DNA from: Schlesneria paludicola DSM 18645
GTDB taxonomy: Bacteria > Planctomycetota > Planctomycetia > Planctomycetales > Planctomycetaceae
DNA length: 64,000 nucleotides
NCBI RefSeq assembly: GCF_000255655.1
Contig: NZ_JH636435.1
Location: 186,001 to 250,000, forward strand
Direction of reading: 5' to 3'
Shown here: positions 18,638 through 28,838 of the stretch, one piece after another
How the letters are laid out: the number at the start of each line of letters is the position of its first letter
How positions within the stretch are numbered: position 1 is the stretch's first letter
The notes under the pieces: generated by a model
Told to the model about the DNA's origin: nothing
The model's database searches: none
What the model saw: the letters and a program-made list of their open reading frames with translations, nothing else
Program-made: the position numbers and the translations under genes

Positions 18638-19015
18638 GTGACTCCTTCAAGCTATTCGGGCGTAAACAACGTCAAATGGGCGGCTGATGGCGGAATTCAA
18701 TGAGCCTGGCGGTTGCGATCAGAAGAATTCGAGAGGGCCGTAAAAGTCCTCTATCGAATCGGCTTCCAACTCGTCGCGAACATCCAAGGCAATCATCGGC
18801 TGGGGTCCACCAACAGACTGAACGTCCAATCAGTGAGGGCTCGTTCGATTTGGACGAACGGCCCGCAAGTCCTCAATGCTACCCCCATCGCCCGAACGAA
18901 TCCAATCACTTTGATATGGTTGGCGAACAACTTTTGGCCAGACTTCGCACAGCCGAAAATCAAGGTGATCCTGCGATGGATTTCGGGGCAGGCACAATCG
19001 GGATCGACGCCGGAA
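18638..19015. other. Intergenic, nothing recognised
   Basis: About 380 bp between the DUF1501 gene and the RraA-like gene. Short frames on both strands lack family features and ribosome sites. Confidence 0.4.
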
Positions 19016-20434
19016 TCAGGCCAGTAGCTCTTTGACAATATTGGCCTTCGTCACATCGGCATCGGTCAAGCTGGCGTCGCGCCCTTCGTGATGATGCGTG
19101 AGCTGTCGATGATCGAGTCCCAGATTGTGCAGCAGCGTCGCGTGCAGGTCATGAACATTGACAACATCCGTGACGGATGCATATCCGAAATCATCGGTTG
19201 TGCCGTGGATGTGTCCCGCTTTGAAACCTCCACCGGCCAACCATAGCGAAAACGCTCGTCGATTGTGATCGCGTCCGTCGGTACCTTGGGAAATCGGCAA
19301 ACGTCCAAATTCTCCGGTCCACATCACAATCGTATCGTCGAGCAATCCACGCTGCTTGAGATCCATCACGAGCGCGGCGCTTGGTTGGTCTGTGCGGGCA
19401 CAGAGCTTCGTCAGGCTTTCCGCATTCTTGCTATGCGTGTCCCATGGTTGCCCGCTCATGAATATTTGAACAAATCGTACGCCTCGCTCGATCAGTCGGC
19501 GGGCCAGCAGACACCGCGTTCCATACTCCTCAGTGGCGGGATTCCCCAAACCATAAAGCTCGCGAGTTGCCTGTGTTTCCCCCGCAAGATCGAGTGCTTC
19601 AGGGACCGACATCTGCATGCGTGCCGCCGTTTCAAAGTTGGCGATGCGTGCGGCGAGTTCATGATTCTCGGGATGCCTCTGCAGATGCCTGCGATTCAGC
19701 TCGTCCAGCAGTTTGAGCTGATTTCGGCGCGCCCCCGCACCAATTCCGGTTGGGGTATGCAAGTTGAAGACGGGCGATGCACTGGATCGAAACGGTGTCC
19801 CCTGATAGACGGCCGGAAGGAACCCGGAGGACCAGTTCTTTTCTCCATCGACGGGAAGCCCACCCGGGTCCCCCAAGACCACGTACGCCGGAAGGTTTTC
19901 GTTGTTGGAGCCCAATGCGTACAGCACCCACGAACCCCAGGCGGGCATTCCCGCCAGGAACTTTCCTGTATGAATCAGTCGCAGTGCGGCTTCGTGATCG
20001 ACGGACTCGGTCGACATCGAGCGTACCAGGCAAAGATCGTCGGCAATGCGTGCCGTGTAGGGAAGATGCTCGCACAAGTCCATGCCGCATTCGCCATGTT
20101 TGGCGAATGAAAACGGACTGCCAAGCACGTTGCCTTTCTGCTTGTCAAAGTGAACTTCAAGATCGCCCCCCGGATAGGGCTTACCGTGCCATTTTTGGAG
20201 TTCGGGTTTCGGATCGAACAGATCCATCTGGCTGGGGCCGCCGTGCTGGAACAAGCAGATCACCCGCTTGGCGCGCGCGGGCCGGCTTCGCGCCACTTCA
20301 CCTGAATGAAATGACTCACCTTGCGCCTGCTGCGCGAGCAACTGCACAATGGCCAACCCGCCGATTCCGCCTGCATACTGCCCGAGAAACGCTCGTCGCG
20401 ATTGTGGCTGCCAGATTGGAATGGAGTCGGTCAC
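19016..20434 (-). CDS. DUF1501 domain-containing Tat-exported protein
   Basis: A 472-residue member of the planctomycete DUF1501 family (sulfatase/alkaline-phosphatase-like fold, function unproven). The N-terminus carries a Tat-like signal (QSRRAFLGQYAGG). Family landmarks follow: ICLFQHGGPSQMDLFDPKPEL near residue 60, VRSMSTESVDHEAA near residue 140, RGVRFVQIFMSGQPWDTH near residue 320 and MWTGEFGRLPISQGTDGRDHN near residue 370. The start is a GTG. DUF1501 genes normally follow a DUF1549/DUF1553 gene; here the upstream neighbour is an ABC-F ATPase, so this copy stands apart from the usual pair. Confidence 0.92.
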   Translation of the reverse strand: MTDSIPIWQPQSRRAFLGQYAGGIGGLAIVQLLAQQAQGESFHSGEVARSRPARAKRVICLFQHGGPSQMDLFDPKPELQKWHGKPYPGGDLEVHFDKQKGNVLGSPFSFAKHGECGMDLCEHLPYTARIADDLCLVRSMSTESVDHEAALRLIHTGKFLAGMPAWGSWVLYALGSNNENLPAYVVLGDPGGLPVDGEKNWSSGFLPAVYQGTPFRSSASPVFNLHTPTGIGAGARRNQLKLLDELNRRHLQRHPENHELAARIANFETAARMQMSVPEALDLAGETQATRELYGLGNPATEEYGTRCLLARRLIERGVRFVQIFMSGQPWDTHSKNAESLTKLCARTDQPSAALVMDLKQRGLLDDTIVMWTGEFGRLPISQGTDGRDHNRRAFSLWLAGGGFKAGHIHGTTDDFGYASVTDVVNVHDLHATLLHNLGLDHRQLTHHHEGRDASLTDADVTKANIVKELLA

Positions 20435-20548
20435 TGCAGATACCCCTCAAGCGTCTGTGAAGTTGATTCGCCCGCATCAAGTTCGCCGGGTTCGAGGTTC
20501 CGGCGAAGTGAGTCCACCATCCGACTTTCCATCATCTCGTCGCCAGCG

Positions 20549-22447
20549 TCACTCGGCAAGTGCTTCGAGCACCTCCCAACGCTCCAGGCTATTCATGAGT
20601 TCCTCTTCGATTTCACCACTGCGCTTGGTCGCGCTGGCGATCACCAGCTTGTCCTGTTGATAGAAGTCGGGAGATGCCATTTCATCGTGAAGCTTGCGTT
20701 GCTCGGTTTCCAGTGCATCAATCCGACGAGTCAGCGTCGCCAGTTCCTGCTGCTCCTTGAATGTCCGACGACGTGGGCCGTCATTCGATGTGGCGGGCTT
20801 ACCGCTGGGTGACGAGACCTCTCTTGACTTGGATTCGGGGACAATCTCAATTTGACGTGCGCGTTGATCTAGCCAGTCATCGTAACCTCCCGCGTATTCA
20901 CGGACGTGACCGTCGCCTTCGAACACCAGCGTATTCGTCACCACATTGTTCAAAAATGTTCGATCGTGGCTGACCAACAGCACGGTTCCCGGGTACTCGA
21001 CAATCAAATCCTCCAAAAGATCGAGTGTTTCCGTGTCGAGGTCGTTCGTCGGTTCGTCGAGAACGAGGACATTCGAGGGTTTGGAGAACAGTCGGGCCAG
21101 CAACAATCGATTGCGTTCGCCACCGGACAAATAGCGTGCAGGGCCGCGTGAACGCTCGGGCGTGAACAGGAAGTCTTCAAGATAGCCGATAATGTGTCGC
21201 TGCTGACCATTGATCAGCAGTTGGTCTTTGCCTTCAGAGACATTGTCTTTGACGGACTTTTCTTCGTCCAATTGGGCCCGCAATTGGTCGAAGTAAGCCA
21301 CTTCAAGATTGGTTCCGCGTTTGACTCGTCCTGATGTCGGATTCAGTTCACCCAGCAAAAGCCGAATCAGCGTTGTCTTGCCTGCGCCATTGGTCCCAAT
21401 GATCCCGATTTTGTCACCACGCATGACTGTCGTGGTGAGTTGCCGGATGATCGTCCGGCCGCCAATCTCATAGGTCAGGTCCTTGGTGTCGACAACCAGT
21501 GCCCCTGATCGCTCGGCTTCTTGCAGTTCGACTTTGACGGTTCCGACCTTTTCGCGGCGCGCTTTGCGCTCTTCCCGCAGCTTTTTGAGCGCGCGCACGC
21601 GGCCTTCGTTTCGGACGCGGCGTGCTTTGACTCCACGACGAATCCAGGCTTCTTCCACGGCCAGTTTCTTGTCGAAGAGCGCCTGTTGCTGTTCTTCAGC
21701 CGCCAGCGCGGCCTCTTTACGTTCGAGAAACGTACCGTAGTCGCACGGCCAATCGAACAGTCGCCCGCGATCCAGTTCGATGATGCGATTCGCAAGCCGC
21801 TGCAGGAACATGCGATCGTGCGTCACGAACAAAAAGGTCCCACCGAACTTCATCAGGAACTCTTCAAGCCAGCGGATCGCATCGAGATCCAGATGGTTTG
21901 TTGGTTCGTCCAGAAGCAGGATATCGGGATCAGAGACGAGCGATTGTCCGAGCAGCACACGTCGCTTCATTCCCGAGGACAGGGTGTCAAATCGGGTCAA
22001 GGGATCAAGCTGCATCCGTTCCAGCATTTGCTCGATGCGATGTTCAAGCTGCCAACCGATGTCGTGATTCAGAGATTCTGCGGCTTTCTCAAGCGATTTC
22101 CGTTCCGCCTCGCTCAGGTCGGCTTCGGGATGATGCAGGTGATACTGCGCGGCAACTGCGATTCCTTCGGGGCCCAGTCCCGCGGCCACTTCGTCGAAGA
22201 TTGTCCCCGTGCGGCCTGACGGAACTTCCTGAATCAGGCGGGCAACGCGGACTCCCGCTTGCCGATCGACCGTGCCGTGATCGGGCCGCAGTTCGCCCAT
22301 CATCAGCTTCATCAATGTCGATTTTCCCGCACCATTTCGGCCAAGTAATCCGACACGTTCGCCGCGCTCAATGTGAAGTTCAACGCCTTCCAGAATCGGC
22401 GGCGAGCCGAACCCGAACGTGATATCTCGCAAACTCAGTAAGGCCAT
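20549..22447 (-). CDS. ABC-F family ATPase (Uup-like)
   Basis: A 632-residue soluble ATPase with two ABC domains and no membrane segments, as in the ABC-F translation/ribosome-associated family. Walker A motifs are GRNGAGKST (near residue 37) and GTNGAGKTT (near residue 350). The signatures are LSSGMKRRVLLG and LSGGERNRLLLA, with Walker B in both halves (LLLDEPTNHLD, LVLDEPTNDLD). A basic coiled linker rich in RRVRNEGRVRALKKL joins the domains. A C-terminal coiled coil (residues ~560-630) is typical of Uup, which acts on the ribosome and on DNA structure. The ATG at 22447 gives the correct N-terminus. Confidence 0.93.
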   Translation of the reverse strand: MALLSLRDITFGFGSPPILEGVELHIERGERVGLLGRNGAGKSTLMKLMMGELRPDHGTVDRQAGVRVARLIQEVPSGRTGTIFDEVAAGLGPEGIAVAAQYHLHHPEADLSEAERKSLEKAAESLNHDIGWQLEHRIEQMLERMQLDPLTRFDTLSSGMKRRVLLGQSLVSDPDILLLDEPTNHLDLDAIRWLEEFLMKFGGTFLFVTHDRMFLQRLANRIIELDRGRLFDWPCDYGTFLERKEAALAAEEQQQALFDKKLAVEEAWIRRGVKARRVRNEGRVRALKKLREERKARREKVGTVKVELQEAERSGALVVDTKDLTYEIGGRTIIRQLTTTVMRGDKIGIIGTNGAGKTTLIRLLLGELNPTSGRVKRGTNLEVAYFDQLRAQLDEEKSVKDNVSEGKDQLLINGQQRHIIGYLEDFLFTPERSRGPARYLSGGERNRLLLARLFSKPSNVLVLDEPTNDLDTETLDLLEDLIVEYPGTVLLVSHDRTFLNNVVTNTLVFEGDGHVREYAGGYDDWLDQRARQIEIVPESKSREVSSPSGKPATSNDGPRRRTFKEQQELATLTRRIDALETEQRKLHDEMASPDFYQQDKLVIASATKRSGEIEEELMNSLERWEVLEALAE

Positions 22448-22862
22448 CCAATTCCCCGTGTTTTCAGATACGTCTGATGGCTCCGTCTCGTCTCAATCGA
22501 CAATTGACGTTCAGCAGGCGAGTCAGAGCCGTATGGATCATCGCAGGCCGGGCAGCGGCGTGAAAGTGGGGCGTGGCAGAATCAGCAATTTCCGGCCAAC
22601 TTTGCCCGTTTAAACGCGAGTTTCACCGAGTTGCCGGTCCCCTCGACGTCGCAGCATCGCGAGAAAGTCGTGATAATTGGGATCGACATGTTCTGAATTG
22701 ATTGAAATCGGTGAACCGAATAGTCTCTGCAGAGTGAACCGCCTGTTGAAATCATGGGGAATGGCTCTGCCAAACTTCGAAAACACAGGGACTTCGTCGT
22801 GCCAAGGTGACTGTCCCACGGATTTCTGCAGACTGAAAAGCCCCACACACTGGAACCTGACG
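22448..22862. other. Intergenic between divergent genes
   Basis: About 415 bp containing the promoters of the ABC-F gene and the dehydratase gene. No gene, palindrome or RNA structure stood out. Confidence 0.4.
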
Positions 22863-24404
22863 ATGACCACACCGCCTTTCATTCGCCTGCATGCGGATGA
22901 CAACATTGCAGTCGCTTCCCGCCATTCTCCTCTGGGAACGGCTTTTCAATTCAAGGGAACGGGCGAACTGTTTTCTCGCGAAGCGATCGACATGGGACAC
23001 AAGATCTCGCTGCGGTCCATCGAAACGGGTCAGCCGATTAAGAAGTTTGGTCAGACAATCGGTTTTGCGTCACAACCGATTCCTCAAGGGGCTTGGGTTC
23101 ACGTCCATAACGTGACAGCGGGCGAGTTGAGCCTCGACTACGCGTTTTGCTCGGAAATTCCCCCAGAGCCGACACCAATCCATGGCCGCACCTTTCAAGG
23201 TTACCGTCGGCCAAACGGTAAGTTCGGAACGCGAAATTACATTGGTATCGTTTCGACGGTGAACTGCTCGGCGACCACTTCCAAATATGCCGCAGACAAG
23301 TTCAATAACGAGATCCTGGCCGCATTTCCCAACGTCGATGGTGTTGTGCCTTTGATTCACAAGGGCGGTTGTGCGATCCAGTACGGCGGTGAAGATCATC
23401 AACAACTGACGCGAGTCTTGTCGAACGTGGCGCGGCACCCCAATATCGGGGCCTATATCGTCATTGGGCTGGGTTGCGAAACCGCTCAGGCGTCGTTCCT
23501 GATGGAAAACGGTGGACTGCTGCAACTTGGCAATTCTCCCTCACCGAATCAACCGCTCGTGATGAATATTCAAGAGCAAGGCGGCGTGGCGAAAACGGTG
23601 GCAAGAGCGGTCGATCAGATTCGCGAGATGCTTCCGGAAGTCAACAAGGCGCAGCGAGAACCAATTCCCCTCGCGGAACTGATGCTGGGACTTGAGTGCG
23701 GTGGCAGCGACGGAAACAGCGGCACGACGGCCAATCCCGCCTTGGGATACTGCAGCGACATGCTGGTCGCACACGGTGGCACGTCGGTCCTGAGTGAAAC
23801 CCCCGAAATCTACGGTGGCGAGCATTTGTTGACACGTCGGTCTGTCACAAAGGAAGTGGGCGAAGCCCTTTTGGAACGGATTCGCTGGTGGATCGACTAT
23901 ACCGCCCTGTTTGGACAACGAATCGACATCAATCCGTCCGTAGGCAACAAGAAGGGCGGGTTGACGACGATCTACGAAAAATCGCTGGGCGCCATTGCCA
24001 AGGGGGGCACCTCGGCCCTTCGCGGCGTTTATAAGTATGGTGAAGCGATCAACCAGAAGGGGTTCGTGATCATGGATACGCCGGGGTACGATCCGGCGTC
24101 GGTCACGGGGCTGGTCGCGGGCGGAACGCATGTCGTTTGCTTCACGACGGGACGTGGAAGTTGCTTTGGCTGTAAGCCCGTTCCGACGATCAAGATTGCC
24201 ACGAACAGCCCGATGTACAACCGGATGGTCGACGATATGGACATCAACGCTGGGACGATTCTGGAGGGGGCGTCACTGGAAGACGTTGGAAAAGAAATCT
24301 TCGAAGAGGTAATTGCTGTCGCCAGTGGCAAAAAGACCAAAAGCGAACTACAGGGGATCGGCGATGAAGAGTTTCATCCGTGGACATACGGTCCCACGAC
24401 GTGA
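22863..24404 (+). CDS. UxaA-family sugar-acid dehydratase (altronate/galactarate dehydratase-like)
   Basis: A 513-residue cytoplasmic enzyme. Residues ~1-100 form the SAF domain (FIRLHADDNIAVA start). The rest is the UxaA/GarD catalytic region, opening with FQGYRRPNGKFGTRNYIGI and containing VPLIHKGGCAIQYGG, GLECGGSDGNSG and GTHVVCFTTGRGSCFGCKPVPTIKI; the conserved cysteines and histidines bind the iron. Such enzymes dehydrate altronate, galactarate or related acids to 2-keto-3-deoxy products. SAF and catalytic parts are fused as in E. coli UxaA, with similar length. The ATG at 22863 starts the SAF domain; the frame is open upstream. No uronate pathway gene is adjacent, so the substrate is not fixed. 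Confidence 0.88.
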   Translation: MTTPPFIRLHADDNIAVASRHSPLGTAFQFKGTGELFSREAIDMGHKISLRSIETGQPIKKFGQTIGFASQPIPQGAWVHVHNVTAGELSLDYAFCSEIPPEPTPIHGRTFQGYRRPNGKFGTRNYIGIVSTVNCSATTSKYAADKFNNEILAAFPNVDGVVPLIHKGGCAIQYGGEDHQQLTRVLSNVARHPNIGAYIVIGLGCETAQASFLMENGGLLQLGNSPSPNQPLVMNIQEQGGVAKTVARAVDQIREMLPEVNKAQREPIPLAELMLGLECGGSDGNSGTTANPALGYCSDMLVAHGGTSVLSETPEIYGGEHLLTRRSVTKEVGEALLERIRWWIDYTALFGQRIDINPSVGNKKGGLTTIYEKSLGAIAKGGTSALRGVYKYGEAINQKGFVIMDTPGYDPASVTGLVAGGTHVVCFTTGRGSCFGCKPVPTIKIATNSPMYNRMVDDMDINAGTILEGASLEDVGKEIFEEVIAVASGKKTKSELQGIGDEEFHPWTYGPTT

Positions 24405-24524
24405 CCTGAGTCGGATCAATTCAGCACGATGCGATTCCGTGTCAGGAGTGGCGTCGTGCTGATCGTTTTTCTTTCGTGATCTGACAGAACATATCGCCGC
24501 CATCGCCTTGCGCGAAAGAGTCTT

Positions 24525-25808
24525 ATGAAGTTCCTGCATGCCGCTGACATTCATCTCGATAGCCCATTATTGGGGCTGGAGCGATATGAAGGTGCGCCGG
24601 TCGAACTCATTCGCGGTGCGACACGACGCGCTCTTGAAAATCTCGTTGCGCTGGCCATGCGCGAGCGAGTTGATGTCGTCGTGATTGCTGGTGATCTCTA
24701 CGACGGCAGTTGGCGCGATTTCAATACGGGGATGTTCTTCGTCCGACAGATGGCCAAGCTGCGCGATGCTGGAATCCGCGTCTATTTGATCGCGGGAAAT
24801 CACGATGCCGCCAGTATGATGACCAAAAAGCTAAGGCTTCCGGTGAATCCAGAAGGTGACAGTCTGATGCTGTCGCACGAGCAACCCGAAACGCGACACA
24901 TTCCGGACCTTGGGCTTGCCGTTCATGGACGCAGTTTCGCGAATGCCGCGGAACTGAAGAACATGGTCCCCGACTATCCCGGCCCGATTCCTCACAGTTT
25001 CAATCTTGGTCTGTTGCACACCAGCCTGAATGGCTCGGACGAGCACGACACGTATGCCCCGTGCACGCCTGCCGATCTACGAGCGAAGGGGTATGACTAT
25101 TGGGCGCTGGGGCATATCCACAAGCGGTCGTCAATTCCCGAGGATGCCATGTCGACGACAGCGGCACCCGCGCTGTATTCGGGAAACATCCAGGGCAGGC
25201 ATATCCGCGAATCAGGATCTCGAGGCTGCTTGCTTGCGACCGTCAACGAGCAGGGGCGGGTCAATCTCACGTTTCACCCTCTCGATGTGTTCCGGTGGGA
25301 AGTGTGCTCGGTCTCATGCTCGGACGCCGAAGATTCGGAAGAAATCCTCTCGCGTGTAAGGACCGAACTTCATCGTGTCCTCCAGCTCCATGGTGAGCTC
25401 CCTCTCGGAGTGCGTGTGTCCTTGGAAGGCCGCACTCGGGCCCATCAGGAGGTCTGCAGTCACCGCGAGGCGATCACAGCCGAAATTCGCACGCTTGGCG
25501 CCATAGAATCCGATGGACGCGTCTGGGTTGAACAGGTGAAATTCCATACCAGCTACCCCCAAGCCCAACACCTTTCGCTGGAGGATCATGGGCCACTTGC
25601 AGAACTGGTTCGCTATCTTGACGAGCTGCCCGAGAATTCCGCAGCCCTTCAACAACTGGCCGACGAACTGAAAGATCTGGCTCGCAAATTACCTGGTGAA
25701 CTGACGCAGTCCGCCGAGGGATTGCGATTAGACCAGCCTGACTGGATTCGAAGCCTGATCCCTGATCTCAAGCCGATGCTCTTGGATCGGCTGAAGGGCG
25801 AAAGTTGA
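24525..25808 (+). CDS. SbcD/YhaO-like metallophosphoesterase DNA nuclease
   Basis: A 427-residue calcineurin-like phosphoesterase of the Mre11/SbcD group, closest to YhaO. The five metal-site motifs are in order: ADIHLDSP (residues 7-14), AGDLYDGSW, AGNHDAAS, LLHTSLNG and ALGHIHKR. A capping and dimerisation region fills residues ~230-427. These nucleases process DNA ends together with an SMC-like ATPase (SbcC, Rad50 or YhaN). That partner gene would normally follow directly, but here a lipoprotein gene does. The ATG at 24525 begins the first motif. Confident family call; the ATPase partner is missing from the window. Confidence 0.9.
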   Translation: MKFLHAADIHLDSPLLGLERYEGAPVELIRGATRRALENLVALAMRERVDVVVIAGDLYDGSWRDFNTGMFFVRQMAKLRDAGIRVYLIAGNHDAASMMTKKLRLPVNPEGDSLMLSHEQPETRHIPDLGLAVHGRSFANAAELKNMVPDYPGPIPHSFNLGLLHTSLNGSDEHDTYAPCTPADLRAKGYDYWALGHIHKRSSIPEDAMSTTAAPALYSGNIQGRHIRESGSRGCLLATVNEQGRVNLTFHPLDVFRWEVCSVSCSDAEDSEEILSRVRTELHRVLQLHGELPLGVRVSLEGRTRAHQEVCSHREAITAEIRTLGAIESDGRVWVEQVKFHTSYPQAQHLSLEDHGPLAELVRYLDELPENSAALQQLADELKDLARKLPGELTQSAEGLRLDQPDWIRSLIPDLKPMLLDRLKGES

Positions 25809-25932
25809 CATCGCCTTTTTTGGAACGGAACGCCATCATCATGGTGATCGACCGCAAAGACCGTACGATATTCGGGTGCAAGATCTCGCGACCCGCAGAC
25901 CAGCACTCGAGTTTAGGGGAGCCACTTAGCCG

Positions 25933-27174
25933 ATGAACCGAATTTCTTTTTTGATGCCGCTCGTTCTAACTGTGGTCGCTTTCGGCTGCGGAAAGCCCAG
26001 TTCAGAGAACCTTCCTGTCACGGCCGAGCACGCCGCGAAATCAACAGCCAACGTCAGCACTCCAGTTGTCACTCCAACGGCCTCGGCTGACAAATGGGCG
26101 AGCGACGAACAACCCGCAAAGGCTCCGGCGGAAGGATCGGCGGCTGAGGCATTCCTGAAGACGCTCGCGGCCTTTCAGGCCGGTCGAATTGACACGGTGT
26201 ATGACGGACTGCCTGCCGCATATCAAGCCGATGTCGAGAATCTCGTTCGCCTGTTCGCCGAAAAAATGGACCCGGAACTATGGTCCAAAGCATTCGGCTT
26301 GCTCGCGAAAACCGCGACCGTCATGCGCGACAAGAAAGCGATGATCTTCAGTATGGACCTGATGAAAATCGTACCGCAGGCGGATTCATTGAAAGAGAAT
26401 TGGGAATCCATCGTGGCAGGAATTCATACGGTCGCGGCCAGCGAGGTCGCAGATTTGAAGTCGCTCAAGCTGGCTGATCTGAAGTATCTTCTGTCAGCAG
26501 GCAGTGATCTGCTTCAAGGATTTCCATTGCCCCGATTCGACGATGTGACTGTCACCACGGTCAATTCGGATGGTGAGACGGAAACGATTTTGTACCGCGA
26601 AGCAAAAGGAAGCGAACCCAAAGAGGTGAAGTTTGTCAAAGTCGATGGGAAGTGGCTTCCCAAATCGATCGCCACGAGCTGGTCTTCCAGCATTGACGAT
26701 CTCAAAACACGTTTGTCGACGTTCCCTGACCGGATCAAGCAAGTGAAGCCCGATGCTCTAAAACAACTCGATTCGATCGACGCAATGCTCGGGCGAATGC
26801 AAGGTGCGATGAATCGCGATGAATTCACTGGATACTTGATGCCGCTGATTTTTACCCTCCGATTTGCAAGTCAAATGGCGACAGAGCAATGGAAGGAAGA
26901 GTCCGCTCGATCACGCACGGACGGAGCCGTACGTGTCGAAATCAGTCGATCTCTGAGCGATGAGCAGCAGACCGAGCTGAAAGACGCGATTGTGGCGTCG
27001 CTCGGAATCACCGAAGTTGACTATGAAATGATCGCCAACGACGGAAAGACACGTTGTCGTTTTTCTCCCGTTGCTGATGGTGCGACGCTGGTCAGCGTGA
27101 TTGAAAAGCAGTTCGATGGGGCAAGCGTTCGTTGGAATGCTGAAACCAAAACGATTCAAGTGGAATTGAAGTAG
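25933..27174 (+). CDS. Hypothetical lipoprotein
   Basis: A 413-residue exported protein with a lipoprotein signal: MNRISFLMPLVLTVVAFGC, the lipobox cysteine being residue 19. A Thr/Ala/Pro-rich linker runs to about residue 65. The mature part is mostly alpha-helical, starting EAFLKTLAAFQAGRIDTVYDGLPAAYQ, with a beta segment near residues 200-225 (DDVTVTTVNSDGETETILYRE) and a C-terminal alpha/beta piece. I do not recognise a named domain. It lies between the SbcD-like gene and nadB, and nadB starts five bases after its stop, so the two are probably co-transcribed. Confidence 0.82.
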   Translation: MNRISFLMPLVLTVVAFGCGKPSSENLPVTAEHAAKSTANVSTPVVTPTASADKWASDEQPAKAPAEGSAAEAFLKTLAAFQAGRIDTVYDGLPAAYQADVENLVRLFAEKMDPELWSKAFGLLAKTATVMRDKKAMIFSMDLMKIVPQADSLKENWESIVAGIHTVAASEVADLKSLKLADLKYLLSAGSDLLQGFPLPRFDDVTVTTVNSDGETETILYREAKGSEPKEVKFVKVDGKWLPKSIATSWSSSIDDLKTRLSTFPDRIKQVKPDALKQLDSIDAMLGRMQGAMNRDEFTGYLMPLIFTLRFASQMATEQWKEESARSRTDGAVRVEISRSLSDEQQTELKDAIVASLGITEVDYEMIANDGKTRCRFSPVADGATLVSVIEKQFDGASVRWNAETKTIQVELK

Positions 27175-27179
27175 ACCTT

Positions 27180-28838
27180 ATGCCGCCAAGCCTCGTTCGG
27201 CCTAAACGCCGATATCTCGTTCGCTTCAATCCGAAGCGCGTGCCTCATCTCTTCACCGATGTGTTGATTATCGGTGCCGGTATCAGCGGAATTCGTGCCG
27301 CGTTGGCCATTGATCCGCGGCTGAACGTGGTCCTTGCCACCAAAGATGTTCTCAAAGAATCGAACAGCGCCTATGCGCAGGGCGGAATCGCGGGGGTTTT
27401 CGATCCCGTGGACCATTTCGCCAATCATGTGGCGGACACGCTGGCCGCGGGGAAGGGGCTTTGCGATCGGGACATCGTCGAGATGGTGGTCCGGGAGGCA
27501 CCCCAGCGAATCGGCGAACTGATGACGATGGGGGCTCACTTTGATCGGGCCGATGGCGAAATTGCGCTGACGCAGGAAGGTGGGCACAGCCACCGTCGTG
27601 TGGTGCATGCGCTGGGCGATGCGACTGGCAAGGAAGTGATGCGCGCGTTGATCGAACGCGTTCGTGGATTGCCCCAGATCGATGTTTGGGAAAGAACCTT
27701 TACGATCGATTTGCTGACTCATGAAGGAGAATGCCGCGGGGCACTCGTTTGGAACGCCAGCCACGGAAAGACATTCGTCTGGGCCAAGCAGACGATCCTG
27801 GCCACCGGCGGGGCGGGGCGTCTGTATCGCGAGACCACAAATCCCGAAATTGCCACCGCCGATGGACATGCCATGGCGTTTCGCGCCGGGTGTGAACTGC
27901 GGGACATGGAGTTCATGCAGTTTCATCCCACCGTGCTCTACATCGCCGGTTCCTCGCGCCACTTGATTTCGGAAGCGGCGCGTGGTGAGGGCGGTCTGCT
28001 GCGCGACTGCCTTGGACATCGATTCATGCCAGACTATGACCCCGCGGCGGAACTTGCGCCTCGTGACATCGTCAGCCGCTCGATCACGCGTCAGATGGAA
28101 AAGACCCGGCACCACTGCGTATATCTCGATTTGACGCATCTGCCCAAGTCATTGGTCATGGAGCGATTTCCGCACATTCGCCAGGTCTGTGCCCAATTTG
28201 GTCTCGACCTGATGCGCGATCTGATTCCCGTCCGTCCCGGGGCTCACTACATGATCGGCGGCGTGACGATCGACAAAGACGCACAGACGTCCGTTCCGCG
28301 TCTGTGGGCTGCTGGCGAAGTCACTTCCAGCGGCCTACATGGGGCGAATCGCCTGGCAAGCAACAGTCTGCTTGAAGGATTGGTGTTCGGCCTGCGTGCC
28401 GGGAGGAACGCCTCGGCCGCGGCCTGTGGCGAAGCGGATCAATTCACCGCATTGCCGCTTCAGCGCGAAGGGGCAATTTCCGGCATCAATGACCCCAGCC
28501 CCACAGAGGGAACAGTGCCACTTGAGGACAGTTCCCTGAAGCTGGATGACCTGTTGAACTCTCTCAACAGTGAGATGTGGCGTAAGGTCGGCATCGAGCG
28601 CAATGCGTTCGATCTTGAGTCTGCTCGACAACAGATTGAATTCTGGGACCGCTACGTCGGCCCGTTTGAATTCTCGACGACGAAGGGTTGGGAATTGCAG
28701 AATCTCTTGCTGGTCGCACGGCTGATGATTACTGCCGCGATTGGGCGAAATGAGAGCCGTGGGACACACGCACGCAGTGATTTCCCTCAAACGGACCCCG
28801 CTCAGGCCAACCATGCCTCACTGATCAATCCCAGCTAG
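27180..28838 (+). CDS. nadB: L-aspartate oxidase
   Basis: A 552-residue FAD enzyme that oxidises L-aspartate to iminoaspartate, the first step of de novo NAD synthesis. The FAD-binding motif VLIIGAGISGIRAALAI is at residues 29-45 and SNSAYAQGGIAGVFDP near residue 62. The active-site segment EGGHSHRRVVHALGDATGKEV is near residue 137, DMEFMQFHPTVLY near residue 243, and the C-terminal FAD contacts LWAAGEVTSSGLHGANRLAS near residue 380. The helical C-terminal domain is present. Length matches the family. It starts five bases after the lipoprotein gene. nadA and nadC are not in the window. Confidence 0.94.
   Translation: MPPSLVRPKRRYLVRFNPKRVPHLFTDVLIIGAGISGIRAALAIDPRLNVVLATKDVLKESNSAYAQGGIAGVFDPVDHFANHVADTLAAGKGLCDRDIVEMVVREAPQRIGELMTMGAHFDRADGEIALTQEGGHSHRRVVHALGDATGKEVMRALIERVRGLPQIDVWERTFTIDLLTHEGECRGALVWNASHGKTFVWAKQTILATGGAGRLYRETTNPEIATADGHAMAFRAGCELRDMEFMQFHPTVLYIAGSSRHLISEAARGEGGLLRDCLGHRFMPDYDPAAELAPRDIVSRSITRQMEKTRHHCVYLDLTHLPKSLVMERFPHIRQVCAQFGLDLMRDLIPVRPGAHYMIGGVTIDKDAQTSVPRLWAAGEVTSSGLHGANRLASNSLLEGLVFGLRAGRNASAAACGEADQFTALPLQREGAISGINDPSPTEGTVPLEDSSLKLDDLLNSLNSEMWRKVGIERNAFDLESARQQIEFWDRYVGPFEFSTTKGWELQNLLLVARLMITAAIGRNESRGTHARSDFPQTDPAQANHASLINPS

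Noticed and set aside
27156-28139. 327-codon minus-strand frame opposite nadB
   Set aside because: Antisense to an unmistakable L-aspartate oxidase; composition typical of a shadow frame.
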